Positions 7,818 through 17,566 of a DNA stretch of 64,000 nt are shown here, in pieces; the stretch's first letter is position 1, and every line of letters starts with the position of its first letter. Made by a program: the position numbers and the translations under genes. Origin of the DNA: [Clostridium] clostridioforme AGR2157 (GTDB taxonomy: Bacteria; Bacillota; Clostridia; Lachnospirales; Lachnospiraceae); contig NZ_AUJR01000020.1 in NCBI RefSeq assembly GCF_000424325.1, positions 1 through 64,000 of the forward strand, written 5' to 3'. The notes beneath the pieces are model-generated. The model was not told the origin of the DNA and did no database searches. It worked only from the letters and a program-made list of their open reading frames with translations.

Positions 7818-8964
7818 TGTCGTTCTCTCCCTTCTTTTTGGCGACCTTTGGGAGTATATGCGGCTCCTTGGCGGCCCTCAGCTGTTCAGGATAGCCCAGG
7901 GATACCTGGGTGGTCCTGTCAAAGAGATGGATTCTGTCAAAATCCGGCTGGATGTATACGTTCTCTCCCGGAGCAGGGATATCGCCCTCGCTCACAGCGA
8001 TAAACTCCATATTGTCCACCTGCACGTATACGCCGTACCGGTTGCCGTAATCCTCCACGTACTTGACGGTTCCTTCCAGGGTATTGTCCTGGTGCCTGCG
8101 AAACAAAACCATGTGCTCCGGACGGATTCCCAGGAACAGGCGGCCGGACTCGTTGCGTGAGGCCAATCCGGACCACATGTCCGGCAGCCAGATCACCTGT
8201 CTTCCAATCACCAGCGTTCCCTTGGTGTAGGATGCCTCCACAATATTCATGGAGGGGGAGCCGATGAATTTTGCGGTAAATACATTGGCCGGACGGTTGT
8301 ATACATTGGAAGGGGTGTCAAGCATCTGCATTTTCCCCTCGTGCATCAGTGCTATGCGCTGTCCCACGGTCATTGCCTCAATTTGGTCATGGGTTACATA
8401 AATAAGGGTCTGGTGGTACATCTCATGGATTTTCACCAGCTCCTTCCTGGCCCGCAGCCTCAGCTGGGCGTCCAGGTTGGAAAGGGGTTCGTCCAAAAGA
8501 AAATAATTCGAGCGCTTCACCACTGCCCTGGCCAGCGCGACCCTCTGGCGCTGGCCGCCGGAGAGGTCCTTAGGCCTGCGATCCTCCAGTCCCTTCAGGT
8601 CCAGCATATCCAGGACCTCCGAAAGTCTGGTCTTTATCTCCGCCGGATCCATCTTGTGGGCCTTTAAGCCGTAAATGATATTATTTTGCACCGTCATATG
8701 AGGAAACAGGGCATAGTTCTGAAATACCATGGACACATTCCTCTCCCCGCAGGGAACATCATTTACCAGACGGCCGTCCATATAGAGATTTCCCCCGCTG
8801 AGCTTCTCCAGACCCGCAATCATCCGCAGGGTGGTGGATTTGCCGCAGCCGGAAGGTCCCAACAGAATCAGGCGCTCTCCTTCCCTGATTTCCATATTCA
8901 AATCCTTTACGATTACATTTTTGTCATAAGCCTTTACTACATGGTCAAATACTATGTTTTTCAT
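7786..8964 (-). CDS. Sugar ABC transporter ATP-binding protein (MsmX/UgpC type)
   Basis: This 392-residue ATPase would power the two adjacent permeases. The Walker A GPSGCGKST is at residues 36-44. The signature LSGGQRQRVALARA and Walker B YFLLDEPLSNLD follow, then the switch histidine in YVTHDQIEAM. The roughly 140-residue C-terminal extension is the OB-like regulatory domain typical of the CUT1 family. The final residues overlap the downstream TIM-barrel gene. Some firmicute ATPases of this type serve several importers; here it is encoded within the operon and is probably dedicated. Confidence 0.93.
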   Translation of the reverse strand: MKNIVFDHVVKAYDKNVIVKDLNMEIREGERLILLGPSGCGKSTTLRMIAGLEKLSGGNLYMDGRLVNDVPCGERNVSMVFQNYALFPHMTVQNNIIYGLKAHKMDPAEIKTRLSEVLDMLDLKGLEDRRPKDLSGGQRQRVALARAVVKRSNYFLLDEPLSNLDAQLRLRARKELVKIHEMYHQTLIYVTHDQIEAMTVGQRIALMHEGKMQMLDTPSNVYNRPANVFTAKFIGSPSMNIVEASYTKGTLVIGRQVIWLPDMWSGLASRNESGRLFLGIRPEHMVLFRRHQDNTLEGTVKYVEDYGNRYGVYVQVDNMEFIAVSEGDIPAPGENVYIQPDFDRIHLFDRTTQVSLGYPEQLRAAKEPHILPKVAKKKGENDNGFAHQYQYV

Positions 8965-9003
8965 TTATTTCTCCTTATTTGATTCCCTTGACCGCGAACT
9001 CCC

Positions 9004-9828
9004 CTAACCCTTGATGCCCGACATGGCAAAGGTGTTTATGATGTATCGCTGGAACAGGATATACAATGCCAGCGGAATAATCATGGTCATGACGGAAACA
9101 GCCATTGCTATGGTAAATTCCGTCCCTCCCTCCGCGCTTATGTACATCTGCAGGGCCAGGGACAGGGTATAATTCTCCTTGCTTTTCAGTATAAGAACCG
9201 GCCACACATACTCGTTCCAGGAATTGATGAAAAAGATAATTCCCGTGGAAATGATGGAAGGCCGCACTAACGGGATGATGATATCCCTCATAATTTTCAG
9301 ATTCTTCACATTCTCCATCCTGGCCGCCTCGATAAGAGCTCTGGGGATTCCCCGCATGGACTGGCGCAGAAGAAAGATTCCCAGCACATCGGCCAGCTGG
9401 GGCAGTGCCACGCCCCATATCTTGTCGCTGAGGCCGATTTTGGAAATCATCAGATAGTTGGGAATCATGGTAACGGTAAATGGTATGAACATAGTGGCCA
9501 GCATGATAAAGTACAGGATTCCCTTGCCCCTAAAATCAAAATACACAAAGGAATATGCTGCAAACAGGCTGGTAATGGTCTTAAAAATGGTTACAGTGGC
9601 AGCAATCAAAAAGGTATTCATGGTAATCCTTAAAAAGGGCAGCTTGCTAAATACATGGATGTAATTCTGCACCGTGGGTCTTGCCGGGATAATCTGAAAC
9701 ACCGTATTGAAGGCATCCTGCATGGTCTTAAAGGAATTGGACACAGCAAAAACAATGGGCATCAGGAGAAGGAACACGGTACACAGAAGAAGCAGGTGCC
9801 ATCCCGGCTGCATTTCTTTAATTTTCAT
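9004..9828 (-). CDS. Carbohydrate ABC transporter permease (MalG/UgpE type)
   Basis: This inner-membrane protein of about 274 residues has six hydrophobic segments. The EAA loop EAARMENVKNLKIMRDIIIP couples to the ATPase. The start at 9828 has AAGGGGG upstream; a longer frame to 9876 runs into the preceding permease and is not needed. It overlaps the upstream permease by 11 bases, indicating translational coupling. It forms the channel together with that permease. Confidence 0.92.
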   Translation of the reverse strand: MKIKEMQPGWHLLLLCTVFLLLMPIVFAVSNSFKTMQDAFNTVFQIIPARPTVQNYIHVFSKLPFLRITMNTFLIAATVTIFKTITSLFAAYSFVYFDFRGKGILYFIMLATMFIPFTVTMIPNYLMISKIGLSDKIWGVALPQLADVLGIFLLRQSMRGIPRALIEAARMENVKNLKIMRDIIIPLVRPSIISTGIIFFINSWNEYVWPVLILKSKENYTLSLALQMYISAEGGTEFTIAMAVSVMTMIIPLALYILFQRYIINTFAMSGIKG

Positions 9829-10708
9829 AATATACCCCCTTTTCCACAAACCGGAATTCCAGAAGCAGCAGTACAATGAACAGCACCATGGTAATCACTG
9901 ACACGGCTGATGAGGTGCCGGTGCGGTATAGGGTAAATGCCTCATGGTAGGACATGTATATCAGGTTGGAGCTGGCGTAGTTTGGGCCGCCCTGGGTTAC
10001 CACCTTGATGGGCGTGAACACATACTGAAGTCCCTGTACAATGGTGGTGATAAACACGTAGATTCCGGTAGCCGAGCTCATGGGGACCACCATGTCACGG
10101 AATATTTTCCACAGGGGAATGTTGTCCAGCCTGGCCGCCTCAATGACCTCTGTGGATACCCCGGACACACCTGCCAGTATGATGATAAAATTATAGCCGA
10201 ACACCTTCCAGGAGGTGATTACGCTCAGCACCGCGATGACCCAGCCCTCTGTCTTGGACCAGAAGGGAAGGGCCAGGCCAAAGTACTTTAACACAAGGGC
10301 CGCCGGGCCGGAAATGGGATTCAGAATCCAGATATACAGGATGGAACCCACCACCAGGGAGATGACGCTGGGAAGGAAAAACACAGCTTTGTAAAATCCC
10401 TGTCCCCTCTTAATCACCGCTGACAGGATGAAGGAAAGGATGTAGGGCAGAACAAAATTCAGTATCAGCAGTACAAGGATATACACCACCGTATTGCCTG
10501 CAATCTTCCAGGAATTCGGGTCCTTAAAAATGGCTGCATAGTTAGCCAGCCCCACAAACTTTTTCACCGGTTTCACCATATTCCACTCAAAAAAACTGAG
10601 ATAGACCGTATAAAACAAAGGATAAAACATGAATACCGCAAACACTGCCAGGGATGGCACAAGAAACAGATATCCCAGTAATGTCTGCTTTTTTTCTTCC
10701 TGATTCAA
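9818..10708 (-). CDS. Carbohydrate ABC transporter permease (MalF/UgpA type)
   Basis: This 296-residue membrane protein begins MNQEEKKQTLLGYLFLVPS, a common N-terminus of CUT1 permeases, and contains six hydrophobic helices. The ATPase-contact loop EAARLDNIPLWKIFRDMVVP lies in the second half. It follows the binding-protein gene after about 90 bases and overlaps the next permease. The pair would import an oligosaccharide or sugar derivative delivered by the lipoprotein upstream. Confidence 0.92.
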   Translation of the reverse strand: MNQEEKKQTLLGYLFLVPSLAVFAVFMFYPLFYTVYLSFFEWNMVKPVKKFVGLANYAAIFKDPNSWKIAGNTVVYILVLLILNFVLPYILSFILSAVIKRGQGFYKAVFFLPSVISLVVGSILYIWILNPISGPAALVLKYFGLALPFWSKTEGWVIAVLSVITSWKVFGYNFIIILAGVSGVSTEVIEAARLDNIPLWKIFRDMVVPMSSATGIYVFITTIVQGLQYVFTPIKVVTQGGPNYASSNLIYMSYHEAFTLYRTGTSSAVSVITMVLFIVLLLLEFRFVEKGVYYEN

Positions 10709-10798
10709 TCTGACTTTACCTCCATAAAGGGGCAGGTACCCCCAAATATTCCGGGGATACCCCCTCCAATTTATTGTAAGCGGCTGTATGCCAACCGG

Positions 10799-12235
10799 TT
10801 ACTGTACTGCCAGCAGCTGGTTGATGGCATCCTGTGTTGCCTTCATGCCCTGCTCTGCCGTCACCTGTCCGCCCAGAATCTGGTCCCTCATGTCTAAGAG
10901 CATCTGCTCTGCCTGAAGGCCTGCGTCTCCCGGGAACGCTGTCCACGGAACCACTCCGTCCATCTGCTCGATGGCCGCGTTCATCATCTTGTTCTCAGCC
11001 AGGAATGTCTTAAGTCCGTTCTCCGCCCCGGCCACATCCTTTCTGGGAGGCACATAACCGGTACCCTCTGTCCAGGCTGCCATGGACTCCACGCTGTAGA
11101 GGAACTTCTCAAATTCCCATGCCGCCTTCACCTGGTCGTCGCCCTGGGCCGTAATGGCCAGGAAGCATCCGCCTGCCGGAACCATGCGCTCCTTGTCATT
11201 CCACAGAGGGGATTTTACGGTTGCAACGTCAAACTGCGCTCCCTTCTGTACGGAAGCCCTTCTGGCAATGGTGGTGTAAAGCATGGCGCAGTTGCCGTCG
11301 ATAAAGCTCTGGCAGCCTTCCTCCCAGGAGATATGTAAAGCGGTCTGGTCCTTCACCATATCAGCCATCAGCTGCATGGCTTCAATTCCATCCTCCGTGG
11401 CAAAGGCGGCCTCTTTTTTGCCTTCTGCGTTGGTGGTCAGCATCTTAGCCCCGCTGCTTTCAATCAGTCCCTGCTGAGCCCAGAAATCTGCGGGCTCCTG
11501 CATATAAAATCCGTACTTTCCGGTCTTTTCCTTAACGGTCTTTGCAAACTCGCTGACCTCCTGCCAGGTAGTTGGGCCGTCTTCCGGAAGTCCTGCCTCT
11601 CTTAAGATATCCTTGTTGATGTAGAGAACCGGATTACTCAAAGAATACGGGATGCCCACCTGTGAACCCTCGCTGTTTACAGCCAGCTCAAGGACATTGG
11701 GAAGGAATTTGTCCTGAAGGAAACCGGCATCCTCCTTGTCAAACTTGTCAATGGCTTCCTGAGGAGACACATAGGAGAAGTTATTGGAGAAATAATCCAG
11801 GAACGCCCAGCCAATCTGCACCAGCGCCGGAGAATTGCCCGCTGCCGCCTCTGCCTGAAGGTTCTGCATCAGCCCCTTATACATGTCCGGGTTGTATTTT
11901 GCCACTACCTGGATGTGATCGTTGCTTTCGTTAAACTGCTTAACCAGCTCGTCTACCACCAATCCTCCCTGTGTTTCCGCGTTGCAGTGCCAGTATTCGA
12001 TTACTGTTTTTCCTCCGGAGGAGCTGTTTCCTTCCGCCTTTGTTTCTGTATTGGTTTCTGTGTTGGCTTCCGCCCCGCTTCCTGTCTGGTTTACCGCCGC
12101 CACGCTGGTCTGGGCATTGGATGCGCCCGTGTTATCCTGGGCTCCGCTTCCCGCCGCAGCCGCACCGCAGCCGGATAATACAGCCATTGAAGCTGCCATG
12201 GCCAATGCCATCAAAGATATTACACTTCTTCTCAT
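10799..12235 (-). CDS. ABC transporter sugar-binding lipoprotein (family 1)
   Basis: This 478-residue extracellular solute-binding protein has a signal peptide MRRSVISLMALAMAASMAVL ending in the lipobox LSGC. A low-complexity Ala/Thr/Gly linker lies at about 25-75, then the two-lobed binding domain begins at VIEYWHCNAE. The size and the aromatic residues (for example AAWEFEKFLYS and MAAWTEGTGYVPPRKD) match CUT1 sugar-binding proteins. It is the first gene of the importer operon, preceded by AGGAGG. The ligand is not predictable. No regulator is linked on either side. Confidence 0.92.
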   Translation of the reverse strand: MRRSVISLMALAMAASMAVLSGCGAAAAGSGAQDNTGASNAQTSVAAVNQTGSGAEANTETNTETKAEGNSSSGGKTVIEYWHCNAETQGGLVVDELVKQFNESNDHIQVVAKYNPDMYKGLMQNLQAEAAAGNSPALVQIGWAFLDYFSNNFSYVSPQEAIDKFDKEDAGFLQDKFLPNVLELAVNSEGSQVGIPYSLSNPVLYINKDILREAGLPEDGPTTWQEVSEFAKTVKEKTGKYGFYMQEPADFWAQQGLIESSGAKMLTTNAEGKKEAAFATEDGIEAMQLMADMVKDQTALHISWEEGCQSFIDGNCAMLYTTIARRASVQKGAQFDVATVKSPLWNDKERMVPAGGCFLAITAQGDDQVKAAWEFEKFLYSVESMAAWTEGTGYVPPRKDVAGAENGLKTFLAENKMMNAAIEQMDGVVPWTAFPGDAGLQAEQMLLDMRDQILGGQVTAEQGMKATQDAINQLLAVQ

Positions 12236-12333
12236 TACTCCATTTCCTCCTAATCATTCCGTGGTATGTTCTTATCTTAAAGATTGAATGTAAATTCCGG
12301 AAGATAAAATCTGTAAAATCTTTGCAAGAAATT

Positions 12334-12374
12334 GGAAAAAACAAAGCACGGACCCAATCCTTCGTCCGTGCTTT
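12334..12374 (-). terminator. Terminator after the sugar-acid operon
   Basis: On the minus strand AAAGCACGGAC pairs with GTCCGTGCTTT (perfect 11 bp), followed by GTTTTTTCC. It closes the uxaB/uxaA-remnant operon and lies about 100 bases upstream of the sugar-binding lipoprotein gene. Confidence 0.85.
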
Positions 12375-12451
12375 AATCCGTAAATCTGCCATATCAATTA
12401 ATCCGCCCGCCGTACAGGCAGGCCTGAAATTCCCGAATCCGCTCTATCCTT

Positions 12452-13086
12452 CTACAGTGTAACTCCCTGCTTAAAGATAGCCAAATCATGAAAGCCAGCT
12501 TCCTCTGGCCCAGAAGCTCCATGGCAGCCTACATTTCATCCTCACAGTCCTGGCATTGCAGGAATTTCACCCGTTCCGGGTCATACTCCCCGATATAGTC
12601 CATCAGAACCGGTATATTGCAGTTTTCACAGCCCAGTCCCAGGACCAGCACACCGCCCGCGTTGGGATGATGGATGATGTCAGCCAGCACCTTCCTGGTA
12701 TTCTCCTGGTCCTCTCCCATCTGGGAGCATCCGTATGGATGGGCAAATGCAACTCCATTGTGGCCACTGAATTCACGCAGCCTACCGTGGGAAGAAACCA
12801 CAACTCGTTGCGCACTCCTCAGCACATCTCCCAGGGCAGTGCGTACATTATGGATATGCACCCAGACCCCGGGCCGGATCTGCCGGGAGGCATATCCGAT
12901 ACGGCAGCCGTATTTGATGACAGGCGCGCCCTCCGGCATTTGGCAAACGGCAAACTTGTGTCCCTGGGGAATATCCTCCTTTAAGACCACCGTATTTTGG
13001 TCCGTCTCAACCGTACTTCCTTTGGGCAGCGGCTTTAACGCCACTGCCACCGTATCTTCCCTGTTGATTTTTATAAACTCCTGCAT
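12452..13086 (-). pseudogene. uxaA: Altronate dehydratase (UxaA family), internally deleted
   Basis: The open frame from 13086 to 12529 gives 185 residues. It contains the SAF domain (MQEFIKINREDTVAVALKPL to about residue 95) and the start of the catalytic domain, with HGVAFAHPYGCSQMGEDQEN-like and LVLGLGCENC segments. It then stops right after QDCEDEM. Intact family members are about 490 residues. About 30 bases further, in another frame, the string AGFHDLAIFKQGVTL ending at 12452 resembles the family C-terminus as I remember it. That suggests a large internal deletion of roughly 300 codons. An intact enzyme would dehydrate D-altronate to 2-keto-3-deoxygluconate; this one is very unlikely to work. 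Confidence 0.75.
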
Positions 13087-13183
13087 ATGACTCTTCCTCC
13101 GGGTCTGCACACTGTTGTACTCCGCATATTATTTTACCTCTTCATATCATCGGATCTCGCACATCATTTATCCCTGACGGCAT

Positions 13184-14521
13184 TTACTCCGATTCACTCA
13201 GAACCGCATCATATGCCTTATCCATGCCCTCTGTCTCAATCAATTCATACCACCTCTTCACATCCGCGAGAAGGGGACTTAAATCCTGTCCCCAGTAATC
13301 TTCCCTCTTTAAAATGTCCTCCACCGGGGCTGTCTTCATGAAATCCATGATTTCCTGGCCGTCATTGGCATCATCGGTGCGGTAAAACGCCATGAGGGCT
13401 GCCAGTGAAAAGGTAAGTCCCTGTGGGCAGGAACCGAACATATCCCTGTATTCCAGTATGGTAGGCAGTACCCTTGCGCGGAATTTGGACACGGAGTTAA
13501 GCGCAATGGAGAGGAGCATATGCTTTATAAAGGGGTTGGAGAACCGCTCCAGCACTGCTTCTCCGAATTTCCGGTTGTCTTCCGTATCGCCAATGGCCGG
13601 TATGATTTCCCTGAATATGCATTTGCGTAAAAGGGCGGACACCTTTTCATCCTTCAGGCACTCTCCCACTGTCTTAAGTCCATATAAATGGGCTCCCAGC
13701 ACCATGGAAGTATGGGCTCCGTTCAGGATGCGCACCTTCCTCTTTTTATACGGATCCACATTGTCGGTCCAGACCACATTAAAGCCGGCCTTTTGCAACG
13801 GAAGCTCATCCTCATGGCTTCCCTGGATGACCCACAGGTGAAATATCTCAGCCGTATCCATCATATTGTCCTGTTGGCCAATCCTCCGGCTAAGCTCCTC
13901 ATGTTCATCCCTGGGGAATCCTGTGACAATGCGGTCCACCAGGGTGGAGCAGAAATCATTTTCACGTACAAGCCATGTCTTAAATTCCTCTCCCAGCCCC
14001 CACAGATCCGCGTAACGGAGACAGCATTTTTCCAGCTCCTCGCCGTTGTGGTCAATCAGCTCACAGGAAAGAATGATGAATCCCTTAAGGCCCAGCCGGA
14101 ACCGCTTATATAAAAGCTGGGTCAGTTTGCCTGGGAATGACATGGCCGGCGCATCCGTAAATTGGTTGGAATCCACGTACTCAATTCCTGCTTCCGTGGT
14201 ATTGGACACAATAAAGCGGAAATCCGGGTTCTCAGCCAGCTTCATATAGGACTCAAAATCACCATATGGATTCACGCACCTGGATATGATGTCAATATGA
14301 GTATGCTCATCCACCACCTGTCCATTATCAATGCCTCTGAGGAACAGGTTGTACTCACATCCCTGCTGCTCCAACACGCTGCACATCCCTTTTTCAATGG
14401 GCTGGACTATGACCACAGAGCCGTCAAACAGCCCTTTGTCCTGCAGCTTTTGGAAAAAATAATCTGCAAAGCCTCTGAGGAATCCGCCTTCGCCAAATTG
14501 AATTACTGTTTCTTTTCTCAT
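13184..14521 (-). CDS. uxaB: Tagaturonate reductase (altronate oxidoreductase), mannitol dehydrogenase family
   Basis: This enzyme of about 445 residues reduces D-tagaturonate to D-altronate with NADH. The N-terminal Rossmann motif GEGGFLRGF lies near residues 8-16. Catalytic-type residues appear in FIVSNTTEAGI and in KVRILNGAHTSMVLGAHLYG, where the Lys-Asn-His arrangement of polyol dehydrogenases is visible. The start at 14521 follows GAAGAGG. It lies 17 bases after the zinc dehydrogenase and upstream of the uxaA remnant. Fructuronate reductase is the nearest alternative, but the altronate dehydratase neighbour favours tagaturonate reductase. Confidence 0.85.
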   Translation of the reverse strand: MRKETVIQFGEGGFLRGFADYFFQKLQDKGLFDGSVVIVQPIEKGMCSVLEQQGCEYNLFLRGIDNGQVVDEHTHIDIISRCVNPYGDFESYMKLAENPDFRFIVSNTTEAGIEYVDSNQFTDAPAMSFPGKLTQLLYKRFRLGLKGFIILSCELIDHNGEELEKCCLRYADLWGLGEEFKTWLVRENDFCSTLVDRIVTGFPRDEHEELSRRIGQQDNMMDTAEIFHLWVIQGSHEDELPLQKAGFNVVWTDNVDPYKKRKVRILNGAHTSMVLGAHLYGLKTVGECLKDEKVSALLRKCIFREIIPAIGDTEDNRKFGEAVLERFSNPFIKHMLLSIALNSVSKFRARVLPTILEYRDMFGSCPQGLTFSLAALMAFYRTDDANDGQEIMDFMKTAPVEDILKREDYWGQDLSPLLADVKRWYELIETEGMDKAYDAVLSESE

Positions 14522-14538
14522 TTTATTTTCCTCTTCTC

Positions 14539-15573
14539 TCAACTTAAATCCCCAGTGAAATCTATGACCACCTTTAACATATTTCCAGGATTGTGTGCGA
14601 AATCATAGAATGCTTTAGCCCCGTGTTCAAATTTATATACGTTTGTAATGATATTCTCAATGGGCGTCTTCCCGCCTTTAACCAATTCAATCAATTCCAC
14701 GAAATCCTTTTTTAAAGCATTCCTTGAACCAAATACATTCAGTTCCTTTTTCTGCAGTAATGTAAAATTAAAATCCAGGTTTTTCTTACCCACGCCAATG
14801 ACCACCACCTTACCGCCAAAGCACGCTGCATCTATGCAATTCTGGAACGTGGAAGGAAGCCCTACTGCCTCAATCGTTGTATCAAACCCGTTTCCTCCTG
14901 TAATCTCATTCACTGCTTTTTCAAAATTCTCCGGAGAGTCATTCAGAATTGTGCCATCTACCCCAAAGGCCTTTGCCATCTCTAACTTTCCCTCGGAAAC
15001 ATCAGATATATAAACAAGTGCGCCTTTTGCTTTTGCAGCAACAGCAGCAAGCACACCAATGGTTCCTGCCCCAATTACAAGCACTTTTTCTCCGGCTCCC
15101 ACCTCTGCCCGGCTGACGCCATGATAACTTATACAAAACGGTTCAATCACGGCAAGGAGCATGGGGTCTATCCCCTTTCCATCATATACCCGTTCTGAGG
15201 GCATTGTTATATATTCCTGAAATGCACCATCGCGCTGGCACCCCATGGTCTGGTTATCCATGCATGCATTTACAATCCCATTTTTACAGGAGTAACAGTG
15301 TCCGCAATTGAAGTAGGGATTGCATGTAACAATCATTCCCGGCCGCAGCCCCTGTTCGTTGTCCTCATCCGCCTCAACGATTTCCGCTGAAAATTCATGA
15401 CCGGGAATCCTTGGATAATCGAAGTATGCAAAAGTTCCCTTGTATGAACCCAGGTCACTTCCGCAAATCCCCCCGTAAAGCAGTTTTAATAATACCTCGC
15501 CCTTCTTTCTCACAGGTTTTTCTACATCTATAAATTCTACCTGTCCGGGCTCTTTTATATACATCGCCTTCAT
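14539..15573 (-). CDS. Zinc-binding alcohol dehydrogenase (candidate L-galactonate/aldonate 5-dehydrogenase, LgoD-like)
   Basis: This is a medium-chain dehydrogenase of 344 residues. The catalytic zinc site is in GGICGSDLG and GHEF; the structural zinc loop is CGHCYSCKNGIVNAC; the nucleotide-binding motif is VIGAGTIGVLAA. Its close paralogue lies at 24663-25691. By context it should feed UxaB, the way LgoD (YjjN) oxidises L-galactonate to D-tagaturonate. That assignment is an inference; L-threonine or sorbitol dehydrogenase activity is the generic alternative. The start at 15573 has GGAGGG upstream, 31 bases after the amidohydrolase stop. Translation is in-frame throughout. Confidence 0.85.
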   Translation of the reverse strand: MKAMYIKEPGQVEFIDVEKPVRKKGEVLLKLLYGGICGSDLGSYKGTFAYFDYPRIPGHEFSAEIVEADEDNEQGLRPGMIVTCNPYFNCGHCYSCKNGIVNACMDNQTMGCQRDGAFQEYITMPSERVYDGKGIDPMLLAVIEPFCISYHGVSRAEVGAGEKVLVIGAGTIGVLAAVAAKAKGALVYISDVSEGKLEMAKAFGVDGTILNDSPENFEKAVNEITGGNGFDTTIEAVGLPSTFQNCIDAACFGGKVVVIGVGKKNLDFNFTLLQKKELNVFGSRNALKKDFVELIELVKGGKTPIENIITNVYKFEHGAKAFYDFAHNPGNMLKVVIDFTGDLS

Positions 15574-15604
15574 ATTTCCCTCCATGTTGGATTGATATTT
15601 GTAT

Positions 15605-16519
15605 TTAAAGGGGGTAAACATCCTTTGCATTTTTGTACATTACCTGTTGGAATTCCAAATCGGTAAAGATGTTTCCCTCATATAAGTAACGCCATAAATT
15701 TTCATAGCTTTCCCTGGTCAGAGGACTGGGCACATCGGTCCCCCATACAAGCTTCTCAGCCCCCGCAATCTGTCTTGCAAGTCTTACAAACGCCTGCCCC
15801 GTAGGATACGGATATGTTTCGGGAGCCACATTCCATGGCACTGCAGCCAGGTCAAACCATACATTAGGAAGTGATAATATACTCAGTCCTTCCTCAAGCA
15901 TTTTATAATCCCCCAAAGAGGGGGCCAGAAGATGGCAAACCAACAGCCTCATTTTAGGATGTCTTTTTGCTATCTCTGCCACTGCCTCCGGCTGAAAACT
16001 GGGCATCCCAGGGCTTCCTATATCGAGAACCAATGTTGCCCCGGCTTCGGCAATCATTGTGAAAAATTCACGAAATACATCTCCGTCAATTCTGAAATCA
16101 TCATGATAGCCCATCAGTCCGCCTCCGGATGAAGTCTCAAATTTGACAATCCTAAATCCCAATTCATATAGGAACCGGTGCAGCAAAGATTTAGCATTCT
16201 TGCAAAATGGGTCACATGTGGCTGCAGGAACGAACAGGTCCGGATAACGTCTGGCTGATTCAAGGACATATTCATTTTGAAATCCGTAGAAGCTTCCCTG
16301 CAATAACACTGCACGTTCAACATTATTTTTCTGTAATAATGCAGCTAATGTTTCTGCTGCAAAGGATCGTTCCCCCAAACCGGGCGGAATCATCTCTATC
16401 TCATCACCATTTGCCCATCGCGCCCGTCCGCCTCCAATGGGGCGCAATTCGCCGCGGGGGCCGAATCCGCAAAGTTGTTCAAACACATGTGTATGTGCAT
16501 CAATCAGCTTCATTGTCAT
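15605..16519 (-). CDS. Amidohydrolase family protein (candidate aldonolactonase)
   Basis: This 304-residue amidohydrolase-2 TIM barrel has the N-terminal metal motif DAHTHVFE, a strand with LVLDIGSPG, a histidine in LLVCHLLAP and the late aspartate in VWGTDVPSP. This family includes L-fuconolactonase and related sugar lactonases as well as decarboxylases. Placed between a ribose-type importer and an aldonate dehydrogenase, a lactone hydrolase giving the free aldonate is the most coherent role. This is inference. The start ATGACAATG at 16519 follows AAAGGCGG. It lies 15 bases after the permease stop. Confidence 0.82.
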   Translation of the reverse strand: MTMKLIDAHTHVFEQLCGFGPRGELRPIGGGRARWANGDEIEMIPPGLGERSFAAETLAALLQKNNVERAVLLQGSFYGFQNEYVLESARRYPDLFVPAATCDPFCKNAKSLLHRFLYELGFRIVKFETSSGGGLMGYHDDFRIDGDVFREFFTMIAEAGATLVLDIGSPGMPSFQPEAVAEIAKRHPKMRLLVCHLLAPSLGDYKMLEEGLSILSLPNVWFDLAAVPWNVAPETYPYPTGQAFVRLARQIAGAEKLVWGTDVPSPLTRESYENLWRYLYEGNIFTDLEFQQVMYKNAKDVYPL

Positions 16520-16534
16520 ACATCCGCCTTTCTG

Positions 16535-17566
16535 TTATATTGTCTTAAACTCCCCCTCCTTGCGGCTAAAGATTCTGGCCAATACACCCGAGCGTTTCAA
16601 ACCGCTATTCTTATACCGCCCATATGCATCTGCCGCTACAGCTACAATAATTACAATCCCTTTAACAACACTGTGATACGTTGATGGTACTCCCAACAAA
16701 CGTAAACCATTGTTAATCATTCCAACCAAAAGAGCTCCAAACATGGCTCCCTGCAGTGACCCTTCACCTCCCATAAGGCTGGTGCCGCCTACTACAATAG
16801 CAGTAAGTACATCATTTTCGTATCCCTGCGCTGCTTTTGCAATTGCCTGCTGATTCATACTGGCCAGCACAATACCTGCCAATGCCGCAGTAAAACCTGA
16901 AATAGCATACGATACTGTGGTTATCCGTTTGGAGGATACTCCAGAAAGATTACTAGCCTCCTTATTTCCGCCAACCGCATAAACCTGGCGTCCAAAGGTA
17001 GTCCGGTTAAGCAGCCAAAAGCTGATTAACGCCACAATCACCAATATACAAACCGAAAAAGGAATACCAAACAGTCTTCCTCCGCCAAGAAATGTGAATG
17101 CTGCCGGTTCCAGACAGCTGATAACCTGGTTGCCGGTCAGCAGCTGTGCAATTCCATAAATAATGTTTTGACTTGCAAGGGTAATCAGAAAAGGCGGAAC
17201 ATTGAAATTTGAGACGATTGCGCCATGGGCAATTCCGGCCATTACACCGGCAGCAAGTCCAAATAAAATACCTAATATGACTCCTGTATAGCTATAGTCC
17301 ATCCTGACAATGGTCAACACAACACAGGCCCCGCTCATTGCAGCGGTTGCCCCCACCGCAAGGTCAATTCCTCCCAGCAGAATGGGATAGATGGTGCCGC
17401 AGACCATCACTCCATATATAGAAATTGCAAGAAGAATACTTTTAAAATTTCCCAGCGTCAAAAAAATCCCCGAATTCATTAACGTGAGCACCAACATGAC
17501 CACAAGAAGAATCAACGGTTTCTGAAAACGACTGGTCAGTGCTTTATAGTTCTTACGACTGCTCAT
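16535..17566 (-). CDS. Sugar ABC transporter permease (RbsC type)
   Basis: This 343-residue membrane protein of the branched-chain/ribose permease family has multiple hydrophobic helices and the typical glycine-rich motif GGIDLAVGATAAMSGA near residue 65. A VGGTSLMGGEGSLQGAMFGAL-like segment is in the C-terminal third. It overlaps the ATPase stop codon by four bases (ATGA). It is one of two different permeases in this operon, so the channel is probably a heterodimer. Confidence 0.92.
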   Translation of the reverse strand: MSSRKNYKALTSRFQKPLILLVVMLVLTLMNSGIFLTLGNFKSILLAISIYGVMVCGTIYPILLGGIDLAVGATAAMSGACVVLTIVRMDYSYTGVILGILFGLAAGVMAGIAHGAIVSNFNVPPFLITLASQNIIYGIAQLLTGNQVISCLEPAAFTFLGGGRLFGIPFSVCILVIVALISFWLLNRTTFGRQVYAVGGNKEASNLSGVSSKRITTVSYAISGFTAALAGIVLASMNQQAIAKAAQGYENDVLTAIVVGGTSLMGGEGSLQGAMFGALLVGMINNGLRLLGVPSTYHSVVKGIVIIVAVAADAYGRYKNSGLKRSGVLARIFSRKEGEFKTI

